DNA from: an uncultured Gammaproteobacteria bacterium
GTDB taxonomy: Bacteria > Pseudomonadota > Gammaproteobacteria > Pseudomonadales > Pseudohongiellaceae
Direction of reading: 5' to 3'
DNA length: 41,893 nucleotides
Assembly (NCBI GenBank): GCA_903887045.1
Contig: CAISOD010000240.1
Coordinates: 1-41,893, forward strand
Positions 15,330-26,396 of this stretch are shown piece after piece. The position numbers and the translations under genes were made by a program. The notes under the pieces were generated by a model, which saw only the letters and a list, made by a program, of their open reading frames with translations, searched no databases and was not told where the DNA came from. Each line of letters begins with the position of its first letter. The first letter of the stretch is position 1.

Positions 15330-15406
15330 TGGGGTGGCTGACGGGGCTCGAACCCGCGACAACCAGAATCACAATCTGGGACTCTACCAACTGAGCTACA
15401 GCCACC
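15330..15406 (-). tRNA. tRNA-His (anticodon GTG)
   Basis: The minus strand gives GTGGCTG...CAGCCAC acceptor pairing, discriminator C opposite an encoded G at position -1 (15406), as required for tRNA-His, and an encoded CCA. The anticodon loop is ATTGTGATT with anticodon GTG; the T-loop is GGTTCGAGCCC. It is the last gene of the Pro-Arg-His tRNA operon. Confidence 0.98.
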
Positions 15407-15485
15407 ATCACACGAAAACATGCACACGAACACGCGCACACAAACACATGGAGAACTGCCGTTGGGAATGGCGCGAGGAGTAATC

Positions 15486-15562
15486 TGGCGCGCCCGGCAG
15501 GATTCGAACCTGCTACCACCGGCTTAGAAGGCCGATGCTCTATCCAAATGAGCTACGGGCGC
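15486..15562 (-). tRNA. tRNA-Arg (anticodon TCT)
   Basis: The minus strand folds with acceptor GCGCCCG/CGGGCGC, discriminator G and encoded CCA. The anticodon loop is CCTTCTAAG (anticodon TCT, reads AGA/AGG) and the T-loop is GGTTCGAATCC. It is the middle gene of the tRNA operon. Confidence 0.98.
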
Positions 15563-15597
15563 AAATCAGGACAGATGATTGAAAACAAGGAGGGAGT

Positions 15598-15674
15598 TGG
15601 TCGGGGTAGAGGGATTTGAACTCTCGACATTTTGCTCCCAAAGCAAACGCGCTACCAGGCTGCGCTATACCCCG
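15598..15674 (-). tRNA. tRNA-Pro (anticodon TGG)
   Basis: The minus strand folds with acceptor CGGGGTA/TACCCCG, discriminator A and encoded CCA. The anticodon loop is TTTGGGA (anticodon TGG) and the T-loop is AGTTCAAATCC. It is the first gene of the Pro-Arg-His operon, next to the promoter. Confidence 0.98.
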
Positions 15675-15698
15675 ATTTCTCTCCAACTGCGGGGCGGC

Positions 15699-15727
15699 AT
15701 GTTACTCAGGGCGCCGGTTTCGGTCAA
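15699..15727 (-). promoter_or_regulatory. Sigma70 promoter of the tRNA Pro-Arg-His operon
   Basis: On the minus strand TTGACC (15727-15722) and TAACAT (15704-15699) are 17 bases apart. The G/C-rich discriminator GCCGCCCCGC that follows is typical of stringently controlled stable-RNA promoters. The predicted start is about 18 bases before tRNA-Pro. The rest of 15675-15837 shows nothing else. Confidence 0.82.
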
Positions 15728-15837
15728 TTGGAAATTGCTTGTTATTCAACGGATTCACGCAGCGATTGGGGGCAGACTAAGCCATCACCACTGGTCGATC
15801 GGAAAAGCACAAGCTGACGATTTACCCCGGCCCCGCT

Positions 15838-17217
15838 CTACCGCTCGATGCGCCAACTCGTAACGCCGTTTTTGTCTTCCACTACTACGCTCAGCGCCTT
15901 CAACTGATCGCGGGTGCGATCGGCTTCGGCCCAATTTTTTGCGGCACGCGCAGCATTGCGCTGGGCAATCAGACTCTCAACCAACGCAGCATCCACCGCT
16001 CCACCTTTACGCAAGAACTCCTCGGCATTGGCCTGCAGCAAGCCGAGTACGCTGCCGAGCTTGCGCAGCAGAGCTGCCAGGCCAGTGGCCTGAGCTGCAT
16101 CCGTGTTGCGCAGACGGTTGATCTCACGCACAAGTTCAAACAGAACACCGATCGCTTCCGGGGTATTGAAGTCATCGTGCATCGCCGCATGGAAACGTTG
16201 TTCGTAAACCGAGTCGGCCGCTGGCACAACAGCGTTGGTATCGAGTCCTTTGAGGGCGTGATAGAAACGCTCAAGCGCGTCGTAGCCGATTTGCAGCGTT
16301 TCTTCCGAGTAATTGATGAAACTGCGGTAATGGCTGGCCACAAGGAAGTAGCGCACCACTTCGGCCGGATACTTTTGCAATACTTCACGGATGGTGAAGA
16401 AATTGTTGAGCGACTTCGACATCTTCTCGTCATTCACCCGCACCGGGCCGTTGTGCATCCAAAGATTGACGAAGGTGTTGCCGGTAGCCGCTTCCGATTG
16501 TGCGATCTCGTTGTCGTGATGCGGAAACATCAAGTCAGTGCCACCACCATGAATATCGAAGGTGTGCCCGAGGCATGTGGTCGACATCGCCGAGCACTCG
16601 ATATGCCAACCTGGCCGGCCGAAGCCCCAGGGCGATGGCCATCCCGGCTCGCCCGCTTTGGCCGCTTTCCACAGGGCAAAGTCGCGCGCATCGTGTTTGC
16701 TCTCGTCGACTTCAATGCGGGCACCCGACAGCAGCTCGTCCGGATTCTTGCGCGACAGCCGTGCGTAATTGGCAAACCCAGGCACCGAGAAATAGACATC
16801 GCCGTTATCGGCAGCATAGGCACTACCGTTGCCAATCAATGTTTGTGTCATCGCGATGATTTCGCCGATGTAGCCGGTGGCGCGCGGTTCGATGTCAGGC
16901 CGTACGATACCGAGAGCGGCTTCGTCTTCATGGGTAAATGTTATGAAACGCTCTGTCAGTACATCGAACGGCTCGCCGTTTTCCTTGGCGCGCTTGATGA
17001 TCTTGTCGTCGATGTCGGTGATGTTGCGCACATAAGTCACCTGGTAGCCGGCAGCACGCAGGTACCGCACCACCACATCGAATGCCACCAGCATGCGGGC
17101 ATGACCGATGTGGGCGTAATCGTAGGTTGTCAGTCCGCACACATACATGCGGACCTTGCCGGGTTCGATCGGGACAAATTCTTCTTTCTGCTGCGTGAGC
17201 GTGTTGTATATCTTCAT
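15838..17217 (-). CDS. cysS: Cysteinyl-tRNA synthetase CysS
   Basis: A 459-residue class I aminoacyl-tRNA synthetase that charges tRNA-Cys in the cytosol. It has the HIGH signature (YAHIGHAR, about residue 35), the zinc-binding first cysteine in [11 protein letters not shown], further zinc ligands in HIECSAM and the [10 protein letters not shown] segment, and KMSKS (EKMSKSLNN, about 268). The C-terminal anticodon-binding helical domain is complete and ends at the stop. The ATG at 17217 gives the family's usual N-terminus (MKIYNTLT). It begins five bases after the glnS stop, so the two synthetases form an operon transcribed from upstream of glnS. Confidence 0.98.
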   Translation of the reverse strand: MKIYNTLTQQKEEFVPIEPGKVRMYVCGLTTYDYAHIGHARMLVAFDVVVRYLRAAGYQVTYVRNITDIDDKIIKRAKENGEPFDVLTERFITFTHEDEAALGIVRPDIEPRATGYIGEIIAMTQTLIGNGSAYAADNGDVYFSVPGFANYARLSRKNPDELLSGARIEVDESKHDARDFALWKAAKAGEPGWPSPWGFGRPGWHIECSAMSTTCLGHTFDIHGGGTDLMFPHHDNEIAQSEAATGNTFVNLWMHNGPVRVNDEKMSKSLNNFFTIREVLQKYPAEVVRYFLVASHYRSFINYSEETLQIGYDALERFYHALKGLDTNAVVPAADSVYEQRFHAAMHDDFNTPEAIGVLFELVREINRLRNTDAAQATGLAALLRKLGSVLGLLQANAEEFLRKGGAVDAALVESLIAQRNAARAAKNWAEADRTRDQLKALSVVVEDKNGVTSWRIER

Positions 17218-17222
17218 TACTG

Positions 17223-18890
17223 CTATTTCGCCCACGTGTCTTTCAGGCCGATGGTAAGGTTGAACACCAGCGCGCCGGGTTTGCTGTCGAACCGGTCGGC
17301 GACGAAATAGCCTTCACGCTCGAACTGAAAGCGCTGTTCTGCCTGCGTGCCAGCCAGCGATGGCTCTACCAGGGCGCCCTTCAGCACCACCAGCGAGTTC
17401 TTGTTCATGTTGTCGCGATAGTCGCCTTCAGCAGCATCCGGTGCCGGATGATCGAACAGACGCTCGTACATTCGCACTTCCACCGGAATCGCCCGTTGCG
17501 CCGGCACCCAATGGATTACGCCTTTGACCTTGCGGCCTTCGGCGTTCTTGCCGAGGGTATTCATGTCGCAGGTGCACAACAGTTCAGTGATGTTGCCGGC
17601 GGCATCCTTCACAACTTCGTCGCACTTGATGATATAGGCGCCGCGCAAGCGTACTTCACCACCCGGAATCAGTCGCTTGAAGCCGGCCGGCGGCACTTCT
17701 TCAAAATCATTGCGGTCGATATAGAGCTCACGCGTGAACGGGATTTCACGTTCGCCCATCGTCTCGTTCTTTGGATGGCGCGACAGTTTCAGCACATCCA
17801 CCTGCTCCACCGGGAAATTGCTCAGCGTCACTTTCAATGGCCGCAGTACTGCCATGGCACGCGGCGCAGCAGCGTCGAGATGTTCGCGCAGGCAGAACTC
17901 CAACTGCCCTACTTCCACCAGACTATTGCTCTTGGTGACGCCCACCATCTCGCAGAAATTGCGGATCGCTTCCGGTGAATAGCCGCGGCGACGCAGCCCT
18001 TCCAGTGTCGGCATGCGCGGATCAGTCCAGCCATTGACGAGTTTCTCATCCACAAGCTGTTTCAGTTTGCGTTTGCTCATCACGGTGTAGTTGATATTGA
18101 GACGGGCAAACTCGATCTGTTGCGGATGCGAGCTGAGATCGAGCTGGTCCAGTGTCCAGTCGTACAGCGGGCGGTGGTCTTCAAATTCCAGTGTGCACAA
18201 CGAATGCGTAATGTTTTCCAACGCATCGGAAATGCAGTGGGTGTAGTCATACATCGGGTAGATGCACCACTTGTCGCCGGTCTGGTGATGATGCTGGTGG
18301 CGGATGCGGTAGATCACCGGATCGCGCAGGTTGATGTTGGGCGACGCCATGTCGATTTTCGCACGCAGGGTGTACTTGCCGTCGGCAAATTCGCCGTTCT
18401 TCATGCGGGTGAAAAGATCGAGGTTGTCGGTAATGGAACGGTCGCGGTCCGGGCTGGGCCTGCCCGGCTCGGTCAGTGTGCCGCGATACTCGCGTGCCTG
18501 ATCGGGTGTAAGGCTGCACACATAGGCCTTGCCCTGAGTAATCAGACTGACCGCGCACTCATACAGTTTGTCGAAATAGTCAGAGGCGTAGAACAGTCGG
18601 TCCTGCCAATCGAAGCCCAGCCACTTGACGCTGGCCTTGATCGATTCGACGTATTCGAGGTTTTCCTTCTCCGGGTTGGTATCGTCGAAGCGCAGGTTGC
18701 ATTTGCCGCCATACTTCTGCGCGGTGCCGAAGTTTAAGCAGATCGACTTGGCATGGCCGATGTGCAGATAGCCGTTCGGCTCCGGCGGAAACCGGGTATG
18801 CACCCTGCCGGCATTTTTGCCGCTGGCGAGATCGTCGTTGATGATCTGGTGGATAAAATTGACTGGCGTGGCTGCGGTGGATTCGGACAT
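17223..18890 (-). CDS. glnS: Glutaminyl-tRNA synthetase GlnS
   Basis: A 555-residue class I synthetase that charges tRNA-Gln directly. It shows the N-terminal [17 protein letters not shown] (HIGH signature, about residue 33), the GlnS-type segment [15 protein letters not shown] (the KMSKS equivalent, about 270) and the two-beta-barrel C-terminal anticodon-binding domain ending LKDTW. Presence of GlnS rather than only the transamidation route fits a gammaproteobacterium. It is the first gene of glnS-cysS and is divergent from ppiB; a perfect TATAAT lies 39 bases upstream. Confidence 0.98.
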   Translation of the reverse strand: MSESTAATPVNFIHQIINDDLASGKNAGRVHTRFPPEPNGYLHIGHAKSICLNFGTAQKYGGKCNLRFDDTNPEKENLEYVESIKASVKWLGFDWQDRLFYASDYFDKLYECAVSLITQGKAYVCSLTPDQAREYRGTLTEPGRPSPDRDRSITDNLDLFTRMKNGEFADGKYTLRAKIDMASPNINLRDPVIYRIRHQHHHQTGDKWCIYPMYDYTHCISDALENITHSLCTLEFEDHRPLYDWTLDQLDLSSHPQQIEFARLNINYTVMSKRKLKQLVDEKLVNGWTDPRMPTLEGLRRRGYSPEAIRNFCEMVGVTKSNSLVEVGQLEFCLREHLDAAAPRAMAVLRPLKVTLSNFPVEQVDVLKLSRHPKNETMGEREIPFTRELYIDRNDFEEVPPAGFKRLIPGGEVRLRGAYIIKCDEVVKDAAGNITELLCTCDMNTLGKNAEGRKVKGVIHWVPAQRAIPVEVRMYERLFDHPAPDAAEGDYRDNMNKNSLVVLKGALVEPSLAGTQAEQRFQFEREGYFVADRFDSKPGALVFNLTIGLKDTWAK

Positions 18891-18928
18891 AAAACGGACT
18901 TCTTGGGCTTTCCCTGAAACGGGCCGGC

Positions 18929-18934
18929 ATTATA
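18929..18934 (-). promoter_or_regulatory. -10 element of the glnS promoter
   Basis: Minus-strand TATAAT is a perfect match to the consensus, 39 bases before the glnS ATG. No good -35 box is seen at 16-18 bases upstream, so an activator or other contacts may be needed. Confidence 0.5.
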
Positions 18935-19025
18935 GCCGTTTAGCTGCATTTATGGCTGTTGGAAAGCTGGCCAACTGCCCCCGGCCGGGTAGAATGCGCG
19001 AGTCTTCAATTATCGGAACCTTTTC

Positions 19026-19535
19026 ATGATCACATTGCACACCAATCAAGGGGACATCGTGCTCGAACTTGACTTCGCCAAGGCCCCCAAATCGGCCGCC
19101 AACTTCCTGCAGTACGCGCAGGACGGCCAATACGAGGGCACCATATTCCACCGCGTCATCGACAATTTCATGGTGCAGGGCGGCGGCTTCGAACCGGGTA
19201 TGAACCAGAAGAAAACCCGCGCTCCGGTACAGAATGAAGCCGATAACGGCCTGCGCAACGACATTGGCACCATCGCGATGGCGCGCACCAGTGAACCGCA
19301 TTCGGCCACCTGCCAGTTCTTCATCAACATAGCCCCCAACGACTTCCTCAACTACAAGAGCAAGACACCGCAGGGCTGGGGCTATGCCGTGTTCGGCAGG
19401 GTCAGTGGCGGTATGGATGTCGTCAACAAGATCAAGGGCTGCCGCACCGGCAGCAAGGGCGGCCACGGCGACGTACCGCTCGACGATATCGTCATCAACT
19501 CTGTCACCATCGATGCCAGCAAGCTCCCGCAATAA
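19026..19535 (+). CDS. ppiB: Peptidyl-prolyl cis-trans isomerase B (cyclophilin)
   Basis: A 169-residue cytosolic cyclophilin that speeds proline isomerisation in protein folding. The active-site segments are complete: [15 protein letters not shown] (with the catalytic Arg), [21 protein letters not shown] and [15 protein letters not shown]. There is no signal peptide, which separates it from the periplasmic PpiA. The ATG at 19026 is the natural N-terminus ([11 protein letters not shown]). Its 3' end overlaps lpxH by 23 bases, so the two are co-transcribed. Confidence 0.96.
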   Translation: MITLHTNQGDIVLELDFAKAPKSAANFLQYAQDGQYEGTIFHRVIDNFMVQGGGFEPGMNQKKTRAPVQNEADNGLRNDIGTIAMARTSEPHSATCQFFINIAPNDFLNYKSKTPQGWGYAVFGRVSGGMDVVNKIKGCRTGSKGGHGDVPLDDIVINSVTIDASKLPQ

Positions 19536-20259
19536 GCGCGTCCTGCTGATTTCGGATCTGCACCTCGAAGAGGCCCGCCCGCAGCTGACGCGGGCCTTTC
19601 TCGATTTTCTCGACCGCGAAACCGCCGATGCGTCGGCACTGTACATCCTCGGCGATTTCTTTAACGTGTGGCTGGGGGATGACGATGATCGCCCCCTCAA
19701 CGCCGTCATTGCCAACGCGCTGAAGCAATGCAGCGATGGTGGCACAGCCGTATATCTCTTGCATGGCAACCGCGACTTTCTGCTTGGGGCCGAGTTCGCG
19801 CGTGCTGCCGGCGCCACCTTGCTGGCTGAGCCCCATGTGCTTGAACACGAGGGCCAGCGCTATCTCCTGATGCACGGCGATGCGCTCTGCACGCTCGATA
19901 CCGACTACCAGAAATTCCGTACTACTGTGCGCAACCCCGCCTGGCAGCAAATGTTTCTCACCAAACCGCTGGCTGAACGCCGCGCCTTTGCCGCAGAAGC
20001 CCGCGCCGCCAGCAAAAGCATGAACAGCAACAAAGCGGCCGACATCATGGATGTCACGCCAACTGAAGCAGAAGCAGTGCTGCGCAAATACAGCATCGAC
20101 ACCTTGATCCACGGCCACACCCACCGCCCTGCCGTGCACAGGTTTACTGTGGACGACAAAACCTGCGAGCGCATCGTGCTGGGAGACTGGGGCAATAGCG
20201 GCTGGTATGTGGAGCTGGCAGATGCGCCGCTGCTGCAGCAATTTGCTATTCCGCACTGA
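19513..20259 (+). CDS. lpxH: UDP-2,3-diacylglucosamine diphosphatase LpxH
   Basis: A 248-residue peripheral inner-membrane metallophosphoesterase that hydrolyses UDP-2,3-diacylglucosamine to lipid X in lipid A synthesis. The metal-binding motifs are all visible: ISDLHL (Asp/His), [27 protein letters not shown] and the C-terminal HGHTHRP. The ATG at 19513 lies inside the 3' end of ppiB; the longer track start reads ppiB in another frame. A ppiB-lpxH pair is common in gammaproteobacteria. Confidence 0.96.
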   Translation: MPASSRNKRVLLISDLHLEEARPQLTRAFLDFLDRETADASALYILGDFFNVWLGDDDDRPLNAVIANALKQCSDGGTAVYLLHGNRDFLLGAEFARAAGATLLAEPHVLEHEGQRYLLMHGDALCTLDTDYQKFRTTVRNPAWQQMFLTKPLAERRAFAAEARAASKSMNSNKAADIMDVTPTEAEAVLRKYSIDTLIHGHTHRPAVHRFTVDDKTCERIVLGDWGNSGWYVELADAPLLQQFAIPH

Positions 20260-20374
20260 CGATCGCGCAGAGTCCAGCCCACCTGGGGAAACTGCAACCT
20301 TGCACACGAAACAGCCGCCGCCAATTGTCGGTTCACGGCTACAATTCATGTCCACTTCCCGCAGGCAGCCAGCC

Positions 20375-20833
20375 ATGTCCAAGCACGACGACGAATACGA
20401 ATTGCCCGCTGAAGGCGAGCTGCAACCACGCCAGCCAGTGGAATTGGAAATCGTGGCGGAAACCGAAATTGGCTACAAGGCCGTGATTGATGACCGCTAC
20501 ATCGGCCTGATCTACCACAACGAAATTTCGGTGCCGTTGCGCATTGGCTCGTACATGAAGGGCTGGATCAAACTCGTGCGCCCCGACGGCAAGATCGATC
20601 TCAGTATTACTGCCATGGACGCTGAAAGCCGTGATGAGCTGGAGGACCAGATTCTGGCCTACCTGCGCAGCAAGGGTGGTAGTGCCCGGCTGTCCGACAA
20701 ATCATCCCCCGATGAAATTTTCCGGCTGTTCAAAGCCAGCAAGAGGAACTTCAAACGCGCGATTGGCGGGCTCTACAAGGCGCGCTTGATTGTGATTGGA
20801 GATGATTCCATTGCGCTGGTGGCAGGCAATTGA
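20375..20833 (+). CDS. Short CvfB-like protein: S1-like domain plus winged helix
   Basis: A 152-residue protein. Residues about 20-85 resemble an S1/OB-type RNA-binding domain (EIGYKAVIDDRYIGLIYHNE, then GKIDLSI). Residues about 90-150 resemble the C-terminal winged helix of the CvfB/YitL family (SSPDEIFRLFKASKRNFKRAIGGLYK). Full-length CvfB proteins are about 280 residues with extra N-terminal S1 domains; here only the last part is present, and the upstream sequence in this frame has no S1 pattern. A role in RNA binding or translation control is inferred from the family. Start ATG 20375 is chosen; an in-frame ATG at 20348 is possible. It follows lpxH by 115 bases. Confidence 0.8.
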   Translation: MSKHDDEYELPAEGELQPRQPVELEIVAETEIGYKAVIDDRYIGLIYHNEISVPLRIGSYMKGWIKLVRPDGKIDLSITAMDAESRDELEDQILAYLRSKGGSARLSDKSSPDEIFRLFKASKRNFKRAIGGLYKARLIVIGDDSIALVAGN

Positions 20834-20895
20834 AGGTCGAAGCCCAGCGGGGAGATCATATTTTACATACCCAACATACTGATTTATTTACGCTT

Positions 20896-21345
20896 TTATT
20901 CAGTCGGGCGGAAATAGCGCTGGTGGTGGGCTTCGCTTAGTACATGCAGCTCATCGTTGACGCGCAGCAGCAGGTCACGCACGTCCTGTCCCTGCCACGC
21001 CGGCAGCAACTCGACCCCTATCTCACTCAATCCACCCCGCAAGCGATGCAGATGCTTCTGCAGCAACTGGTGCAGCCAGAAGTACGGCGACAGGTCGGGG
21101 TCGTAGAACACGCGAAAATCCTGCAATACCTGCTCCAGCTTCGGCTGCGAGACAATGCGAAACTTGTTGCTCATCAGCTGGGTAGTGAACAAATTGATGC
21201 GCGCCTGCACTGCCTGCTTTTGCGGCTCTGTGAAGGTATTCCAGTGAATTACCTCGTGACTGAAGCGCTTGCAACCACGGCAGATCGGGTCGCCGAACGA
21301 GGTGGTGGAGCAAATGCCGATGCAGGGCGTGCGAACAGGTTTCAT
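20896..21345 (-). CDS. DUF1289 domain protein
   Basis: A 149-residue protein whose N-terminus (residues about 1-45) is a DUF1289 domain: PCIGICSTTSFGDPICRGCKR, with four cysteines in a CxxxC...CxxC pattern, then HEVIHW. The pattern suggests a metal- or cluster-binding fold; the function is unknown. The remaining 100 residues are helical and soluble, with no recognised domain, which is longer than the minimal DUF1289 proteins of 60-80 residues. I chose the ATG at 21345 because the domain begins there; an ATG at 21375 and a GTG at 21384 are alternatives. It is divergent from acnB. Confidence 0.85.
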   Translation of the reverse strand: MKPVRTPCIGICSTTSFGDPICRGCKRFSHEVIHWNTFTEPQKQAVQARINLFTTQLMSNKFRIVSQPKLEQVLQDFRVFYDPDLSPYFWLHQLLQKHLHRLRGGLSEIGVELLPAWQGQDVRDLLLRVNDELHVLSEAHHQRYFRPTE

Positions 21346-21470
21346 GGGCTGATTGTAAGCCAACCACCGCCTCATTTTCTCCACAACTGCTGGTGGTAGA
21401 TGCCCAGCGGCTGCCCTAAAATGACCTTCAACACCGCTGCAATTTTCCTACTGTCATCGAGGTACTTACC

Positions 21471-24065
21471 GTGCTGGAAGCCTATCGCAAACACGTGGCC
21501 GAACGCGCCGCTCAAGGCGTCGTTCCCAAACCGCTGGACGCAGAACAGACCGCTGCGCTGGTTGAACTGCTGAAAAACCCGCCGCAAGGTGAAGCAGCGT
21601 TCCTGCTCGACCTGATCAGCAACCGCGTACCGGCCGGTGTCGATGAAGCCGCCTACGTCAAAGCCGGTTTCCTCAGCGCCGTCGCCAAGGGTGACGTGAA
21701 GTCGCCACTGATCAGCAAACTGGACGCTACCAGACTGCTGGGCACCATGCTCGGTGGTTACAACATCGGCACGCTGGTGCAACTGCTCGACGACAGCGAA
21801 CTGGGTGTGGAGGCCGCCAACCAGCTCTCGCATACGCTGCTGATGTTCGATGCCTTCCATGACGTTGCCGAGAAAGCCAAGGCCGGCAATGCCAACGCAA
21901 AAACCACCATGCAGAGTTGGGCTGATGCCGAATGGTTCACCGCCAAACCCAAACTGCCGGAAGTCTTGACCCTCACTGTGTTCAAGGTGCCAGGCGAAAC
22001 CAACACAGACGATCTGTCGCCGGCACCGGATGCGTGGTCACGTCCCGACATCCCGCTGCACGCCCGCGCCATGTACAAGATGCCGCGCGAAGGCATTACC
22101 AATGCCGAACAACAGATTGCTGACCTGAAGAAAAAAGGCTTTCCGGTTGTGCTGGTGGGCGACGTTGTCGGCACCGGCTCCTCGCGCAAATCCGCCACCA
22201 ACTCGGTGCTGTGGTTCACCGGCGACGACATCCCGCATATTCCGAACAAACGCGCCGGTGGTGTCTGCATCGGCAACCAGATTGCGCCGATCTTCTTCAA
22301 CACCATGGAAGATGCCGGCGCATTGCCGATCGAGTGCAACGTCTCTGGTATGAACATGGGCGATGTAATCGACATCCATCCTTACAAGGGCAAGATCACC
22401 AAACACGGCACCAATGAAGTGCTGGCAGAATTCACGCTGAAGACCGACATCATCCTCGACGAAGTGCGCGCCGGCGGCCGTATTCCGCTGATCGTTGGCC
22501 GCGGTCTCACCGACAAGGCCCGCGCCTTCTTCGGCCTCAGCCCGTCGCCTGAATTCGTGCGGGCATCGGCACCGGTAGTGAACACAAAGGGCTATACGCT
22601 GGCGCAGAAAATCGTCGGCCGTGCCTGCGGCGTTGACGGTGTGCGTCCTGGTATCTATTGCGAACCGAAGATGACTACCGTTGGCTCGCAGGACACCACT
22701 GGCCCGATGACACGCGACGAGCTGAAAGATCTCGCCTGCCTCGGTTTCTCGGCCGACCTGGTAATGCAATCGTTCTGTCACACGGCTGCCTATCCGAAGC
22801 CGGTGGACATCGACACCCAGCACACGCTGCCTGACTTCATCCGCAACCGTGGTGGTGTGAGCTTGCGTCCCGGCGACGGCATCATCCACTCATGGCTGAA
22901 CCGCATGCTGCTGCCTGACACCGTCGGTACGGGCGGTGATTCACACACCCGTTTCCCGATCGGTATTTCATTCCCGGCCGGCTCTGGTCTGGTCGCCTTC
23001 GCTGCCGCCACAGGCGTCATGCCGCTCGACATGCCGGAATCAGTACTGGTGCGCTTCAAGGGCAAGATGCAGCCCGGCATCACGCTGCGCGATCTGGTGA
23101 ACGCGATTCCGTACGCAGCAATCCAGAAAGGTTTGCTGACCGTCGAGAAGAAAGGCAAGAAGAACATCTACTCCGGCAACATCCTCGAAATCGAAGGTCT
23201 GCCTGATCTGAAAATCGAGCAGGCATTTGAATTGTCGGATGCATCGGCTGAACGTTCGGCGTCCGGTTGCACCATCAAGCTGAACCCTGCCCCGATCATT
23301 GAATACCTCACTTCCAACGTCGTATTGCTGCGCTGGATGATCAGCGAAGGTTACGGCGATCCACGTACGCTTGAGCGCCGCGCGTCACAAATGGAAGCCT
23401 GGCTGGCAAATCCACAGTTGCTGGAAGCCGACAAGGATGCCGAATACAAGGAAATCATCGAAATCGATCTCGAACAGATCAAGGAACCACTGCTGGCATG
23501 CCCGAACGATCCGGACGACATCAAGCCTCTGTCCGCTGTGGCCGGTACCAAGATCGACGAAGTGTTCATCGGTTCCTGCATGACCAACATCGGTCACTTC
23601 CGCGCTGCTGCCACCGTATTGGGCCAGAGCAAGGGCATGATCCCGACTCGCCTGTGGGTATCACCACCCACAAAGATGGACCAGCACCAGTTGACCGAAG
23701 AAGGTGTCTACGGCGTATTCGGCGCCGCCGGTGCCCGCACCGAGATGCCGGGCTGCTCGCTGTGCATGGGCAACCAGGCGCGTGTGGCATCGAAATCCAC
23801 TGTGGTCTCCACCTCCACCCGCAACTTCCCCAACCGCCTCGGCGACGGCGCCAACGTGTTCCTCGCCTCCAGCGAACTCGCTGCCGTGTGCTCGCTGCTC
23901 GGCAAGATCCCGACGCAGGACGAGTACATGCAGTACATGGGCAAACTCGACACCATGTCGTCGACGATCTACCGCTACCTGAACTTCAACGAAGTGGCGT
24001 CGTTCATGAAGGGCGCGGAGAAAGCAAAATCAATCCCGCTGCAAAACATTGTTGAAGTGGCTTGA
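21471..24065 (+). CDS. acnB: Aconitate hydratase B / 2-methylisocitrate dehydratase AcnB
   Basis: An 864-residue cytosolic iron-sulfur enzyme that converts citrate to isocitrate in the TCA cycle and can act on 2-methylisocitrate. The AcnB domain order is seen: an N-terminal HEAT-like helical domain (about 1-160), the swivel domain (about 165-370, with [17 protein letters not shown]), then the catalytic domains with [36 protein letters not shown] and [10 protein letters not shown]. The latter two supply the 4Fe-4S cluster cysteines. The start is GTG with AGGT upstream. Length matches the E. coli enzyme. A hairpin follows the stop. Confidence 0.98.
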   Translation: MLEAYRKHVAERAAQGVVPKPLDAEQTAALVELLKNPPQGEAAFLLDLISNRVPAGVDEAAYVKAGFLSAVAKGDVKSPLISKLDATRLLGTMLGGYNIGTLVQLLDDSELGVEAANQLSHTLLMFDAFHDVAEKAKAGNANAKTTMQSWADAEWFTAKPKLPEVLTLTVFKVPGETNTDDLSPAPDAWSRPDIPLHARAMYKMPREGITNAEQQIADLKKKGFPVVLVGDVVGTGSSRKSATNSVLWFTGDDIPHIPNKRAGGVCIGNQIAPIFFNTMEDAGALPIECNVSGMNMGDVIDIHPYKGKITKHGTNEVLAEFTLKTDIILDEVRAGGRIPLIVGRGLTDKARAFFGLSPSPEFVRASAPVVNTKGYTLAQKIVGRACGVDGVRPGIYCEPKMTTVGSQDTTGPMTRDELKDLACLGFSADLVMQSFCHTAAYPKPVDIDTQHTLPDFIRNRGGVSLRPGDGIIHSWLNRMLLPDTVGTGGDSHTRFPIGISFPAGSGLVAFAAATGVMPLDMPESVLVRFKGKMQPGITLRDLVNAIPYAAIQKGLLTVEKKGKKNIYSGNILEIEGLPDLKIEQAFELSDASAERSASGCTIKLNPAPIIEYLTSNVVLLRWMISEGYGDPRTLERRASQMEAWLANPQLLEADKDAEYKEIIEIDLEQIKEPLLACPNDPDDIKPLSAVAGTKIDEVFIGSCMTNIGHFRAAATVLGQSKGMIPTRLWVSPPTKMDQHQLTEEGVYGVFGAAGARTEMPGCSLCMGNQARVASKSTVVSTSTRNFPNRLGDGANVFLASSELAAVCSLLGKIPTQDEYMQYMGKLDTMSSTIYRYLNFNEVASFMKGAEKAKSIPLQNIVEVA

Positions 24066-24084
24066 TTGAAATAGTTCTGTGCTG

Positions 24085-24115
24085 AAGGTGTCAGAGTCGG
24101 TGACTCTGACACCTT
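24085..24115. terminator. Hairpin terminator between acnB and the LysE-family gene
   Basis: AAGGTGTCAGAGTC-GGT-GACTCTGACACCTT forms a perfect 14-bp stem with a three-base loop. The terminal bases add a short A/T part on each side, so it could act for both convergent genes. The T-run is very short. Confidence 0.75.
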
Positions 24116-24140
24116 GCTGGAATACGCCGGCGGTCCTTAT

Positions 24141-24788
24141 TCAATTGATCGCCAACAGCACACCAAATGCAATGAAAATGATACCGATGGCAACATTGAA
24201 ACGGCGCAACACAGCGGGCTTGGCAAACCAGTTGGCCAAGCCCTGCCCACTCGATGCGTACAGCACGTAGCAGGCAGTTTCCAGTACGATAAAGGTGGGC
24301 AGTACTACTGCCAGCTGCGGCCATGCTGCCTGGTTGGGGTCGATGAACTGCGGAAAGTAGGCAGCAGCAAATGCAATCGCTTTGGGGTTACTGCCTGCTA
24401 CCGCCATTGCCTTGCGCACAGTGTCCCAAAACTGCGAGCGGGACAGCGACACGCTTGGCCCTCCTTGAGACATTGCATCTGCGGTCACGGTCACTGGCTG
24501 CTTCCGCTCCCCGAAAATCAATTGCAGCCCCAGGTAAGCCAGATAGGCGGCGCCCACTGTTTTGACGAGCATGAATACCCTGGGGGATTGCTGGAGAATC
24601 AATCCCAGGCCCAATGCAGATGCCACCATCATGGCAAGCACCACAGAGAGAGCGCCGACCATGGCCGGTATCGTACCGAGTAAACCCCGACGCAGGCCGA
24701 CAGCCAGCATCAACATCATGTTGGGGCCGGGGGTAATGCAAATCAGCAAGGTAGGAATTGCAAAGCCAAGCCAGGCATCAAAGCTCAT
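24141..24788 (-). CDS. LysE/RhtB family amino-acid exporter
   Basis: A 215-residue inner-membrane protein with about six hydrophobic segments. The family signature TPGPNMMLMLAVGLRRGLLGTIPAMVG is near the N-terminus, then KTVGAAYLAYLGLQLIFG, and NPKAIAFAAAYFPQFID in the middle. Members export amino acids or derivatives such as homoserine and threonine; the substrate here cannot be told from sequence. It lies 21 bases downstream of guaA on the same strand, so it may be a third gene of guaB-guaA, although a separate promoter cannot be excluded. Confidence 0.92.
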   Translation of the reverse strand: MSFDAWLGFAIPTLLICITPGPNMMLMLAVGLRRGLLGTIPAMVGALSVVLAMMVASALGLGLILQQSPRVFMLVKTVGAAYLAYLGLQLIFGERKQPVTVTADAMSQGGPSVSLSRSQFWDTVRKAMAVAGSNPKAIAFAAAYFPQFIDPNQAAWPQLAVVLPTFIVLETACYVLYASSGQGLANWFAKPAVLRRFNVAIGIIFIAFGVLLAIN

Positions 24789-24809
24789 GACAGGTGCCGA
24801 CCGCCTGGA

Positions 24810-26396
24810 TCATTCCCACTCGATTGTCGCTGGCGGTTTCGATGAAATGTCATAACTCACGCGCGACACTTCCCGAATCTCGTTGATGATCCGGTTGGAA
24901 ACAGTCTCCAGCAGCTCATAGGGCAAATGCGCCCAGCGAGCAGTCATGAAGTCGATGGTTTCCACCGCGCGCAGCGCGATGACCCAGGAATAGCGGCGGG
25001 CATCGCCGACGACGCCGACGGATTTCACAGGCAGGAATACGGCGAAGGCCTGGCTGGTCTTGTCATACCAGCCGGACTTGTGCAGTTCTTCGATAAAGAT
25101 GGCGTCGGCATTGCGCAGTACATCGGCGTATTCCTTTTTCACTTCGCCCAGGATGCGCACACCAAGGCCGGGGCCGGGGAACGGATGCCGGTAGACCATC
25201 TGCGGCGGCAGACCGAGTGCAACACCGATGCGGCGCACTTCGTCCTTGAACAGTTCACGCAGCGGTTCCACCAAAGCCATCTTCATGTTCTCGGGCAGGC
25301 CACCGACGTTGTGATGCGATTTGATCACATGCGCAGTGCCATACTTCGACTTGGCGGATTCGATGACGTCAGGGTAAATGGTGCCTTGCGCCAGCCACTT
25401 CACGGCGCCCCCTTCTTTGGTAACAAGTCTGGACGCTTCGGCATCAAACACTTCGATGAAGGTGTTGCCGATGATTTTGCGTTTCTGTTCCGGGTCGCTA
25501 ACGCCAGCAAGTTTGCCAAGGAAGTTGTCCTGCGCATTGGCGCGTATCACTTTGACGCCCATGTTCTTCGCGAAGATTTCCATCACCTGGTCGCCTTCGT
25601 GCAAACGCAGCAAACCGTTGTCGACAAACACGCAGGTCAATTGATCGCCGATGGCACGATGCAGCAGCGCGGCGACGACCGAAGAATCCACACCGCCGGA
25701 AAGGCCCAGCAGTACCTGGTCCTTGCCCACTTGCTTGCGCACACCGGCAATGGCGTCGTCGATGATGTTGACGGCAGTCCACAGGCGTTCGCATTTGCAG
25801 ATGTCGTGCACGAAGCGGTTCAGCAGTTGCTGCCCGGCTTTGGTGTGCGTGACTTCCGGATGAAACTGCAGTGCGTGGATGCGGCCGTCGTTGCTCATCA
25901 TGGCGGCGATCGGTGCGCTATCGGTAGCGGCGGTGCAAACGAAGTCTGGTGGCAACCTGGTGACTTTGTCACCGTGGCTCATCCACACGTCCTGATATTG
26001 GCGCTCGTTGTCGACGATCTCGTGTTCGAGCCCGCTCAACAACGAATCAACGCCTAGTATTTCCACCCGGGCATAGCCGAATTCGGATTTGTGGGAGCCT
26101 TCTACTTTGCCGCCCAGCTGCTCGGCGAGCGTTTGCATACCGTAGCAGATACCAAGGATCGGCAGCTTGCTGCGCAGAATGTGGTCCGGCACGCTCGGTG
26201 AATCAACAAGGTTGGCGCTTTCCGGGCTGCCGCTGAGAATCACACCCTGCGGTGCAAATGCATCGAAGTCCTCCTGCGGACACGACCAGTGATGAATCTC
26301 GCAGTAAACACCCGCCTCACGCACGCGGCGGGCGATGAGCTGGGTGTACTGGGAACCGAAGTCGAGGATCAGGATCTTCTGCTGATGGATATTCAT
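24810..26396 (-). CDS. guaA: GMP synthase (glutamine-hydrolysing) GuaA
   Basis: A 528-residue enzyme making GMP from XMP, ATP and glutamine. The N-terminal class I amidotransferase domain has the nucleophile in LGICYGMQ and the His/Glu pair in [10 protein letters not shown]. The ATP pyrophosphatase domain has the P-loop [17 protein letters not shown] (about residue 230). The C-terminal dimerisation domain has [16 protein letters not shown] and ends PPATIEWE, the usual GuaA terminus. The ATG overlaps the guaB stop by one base (TAATG), so the two are coupled. Confidence 0.98.
   Translation of the reverse strand: MNIHQQKILILDFGSQYTQLIARRVREAGVYCEIHHWSCPQEDFDAFAPQGVILSGSPESANLVDSPSVPDHILRSKLPILGICYGMQTLAEQLGGKVEGSHKSEFGYARVEILGVDSLLSGLEHEIVDNERQYQDVWMSHGDKVTRLPPDFVCTAATDSAPIAAMMSNDGRIHALQFHPEVTHTKAGQQLLNRFVHDICKCERLWTAVNIIDDAIAGVRKQVGKDQVLLGLSGGVDSSVVAALLHRAIGDQLTCVFVDNGLLRLHEGDQVMEIFAKNMGVKVIRANAQDNFLGKLAGVSDPEQKRKIIGNTFIEVFDAEASRLVTKEGGAVKWLAQGTIYPDVIESAKSKYGTAHVIKSHHNVGGLPENMKMALVEPLRELFKDEVRRIGVALGLPPQMVYRHPFPGPGLGVRILGEVKKEYADVLRNADAIFIEELHKSGWYDKTSQAFAVFLPVKSVGVVGDARRYSWVIALRAVETIDFMTARWAHLPYELLETVSNRIINEIREVSRVSYDISSKPPATIEWE

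Noticed and set aside
15579-15863. 94-residue ORF (and 15632-15817) over the tRNA cluster
   Set aside because: It reads through tRNA-Pro and its promoter; a common spurious ORF over tRNA genes.
16177-17310. 377-residue plus-strand ORF
   Set aside because: Antisense shadow of cysS, which has intact HIGH and KMSKS motifs on the other strand.
24927-26057. 376-residue plus-strand ORF
   Set aside because: Antisense shadow of guaA; no recognisable domain.
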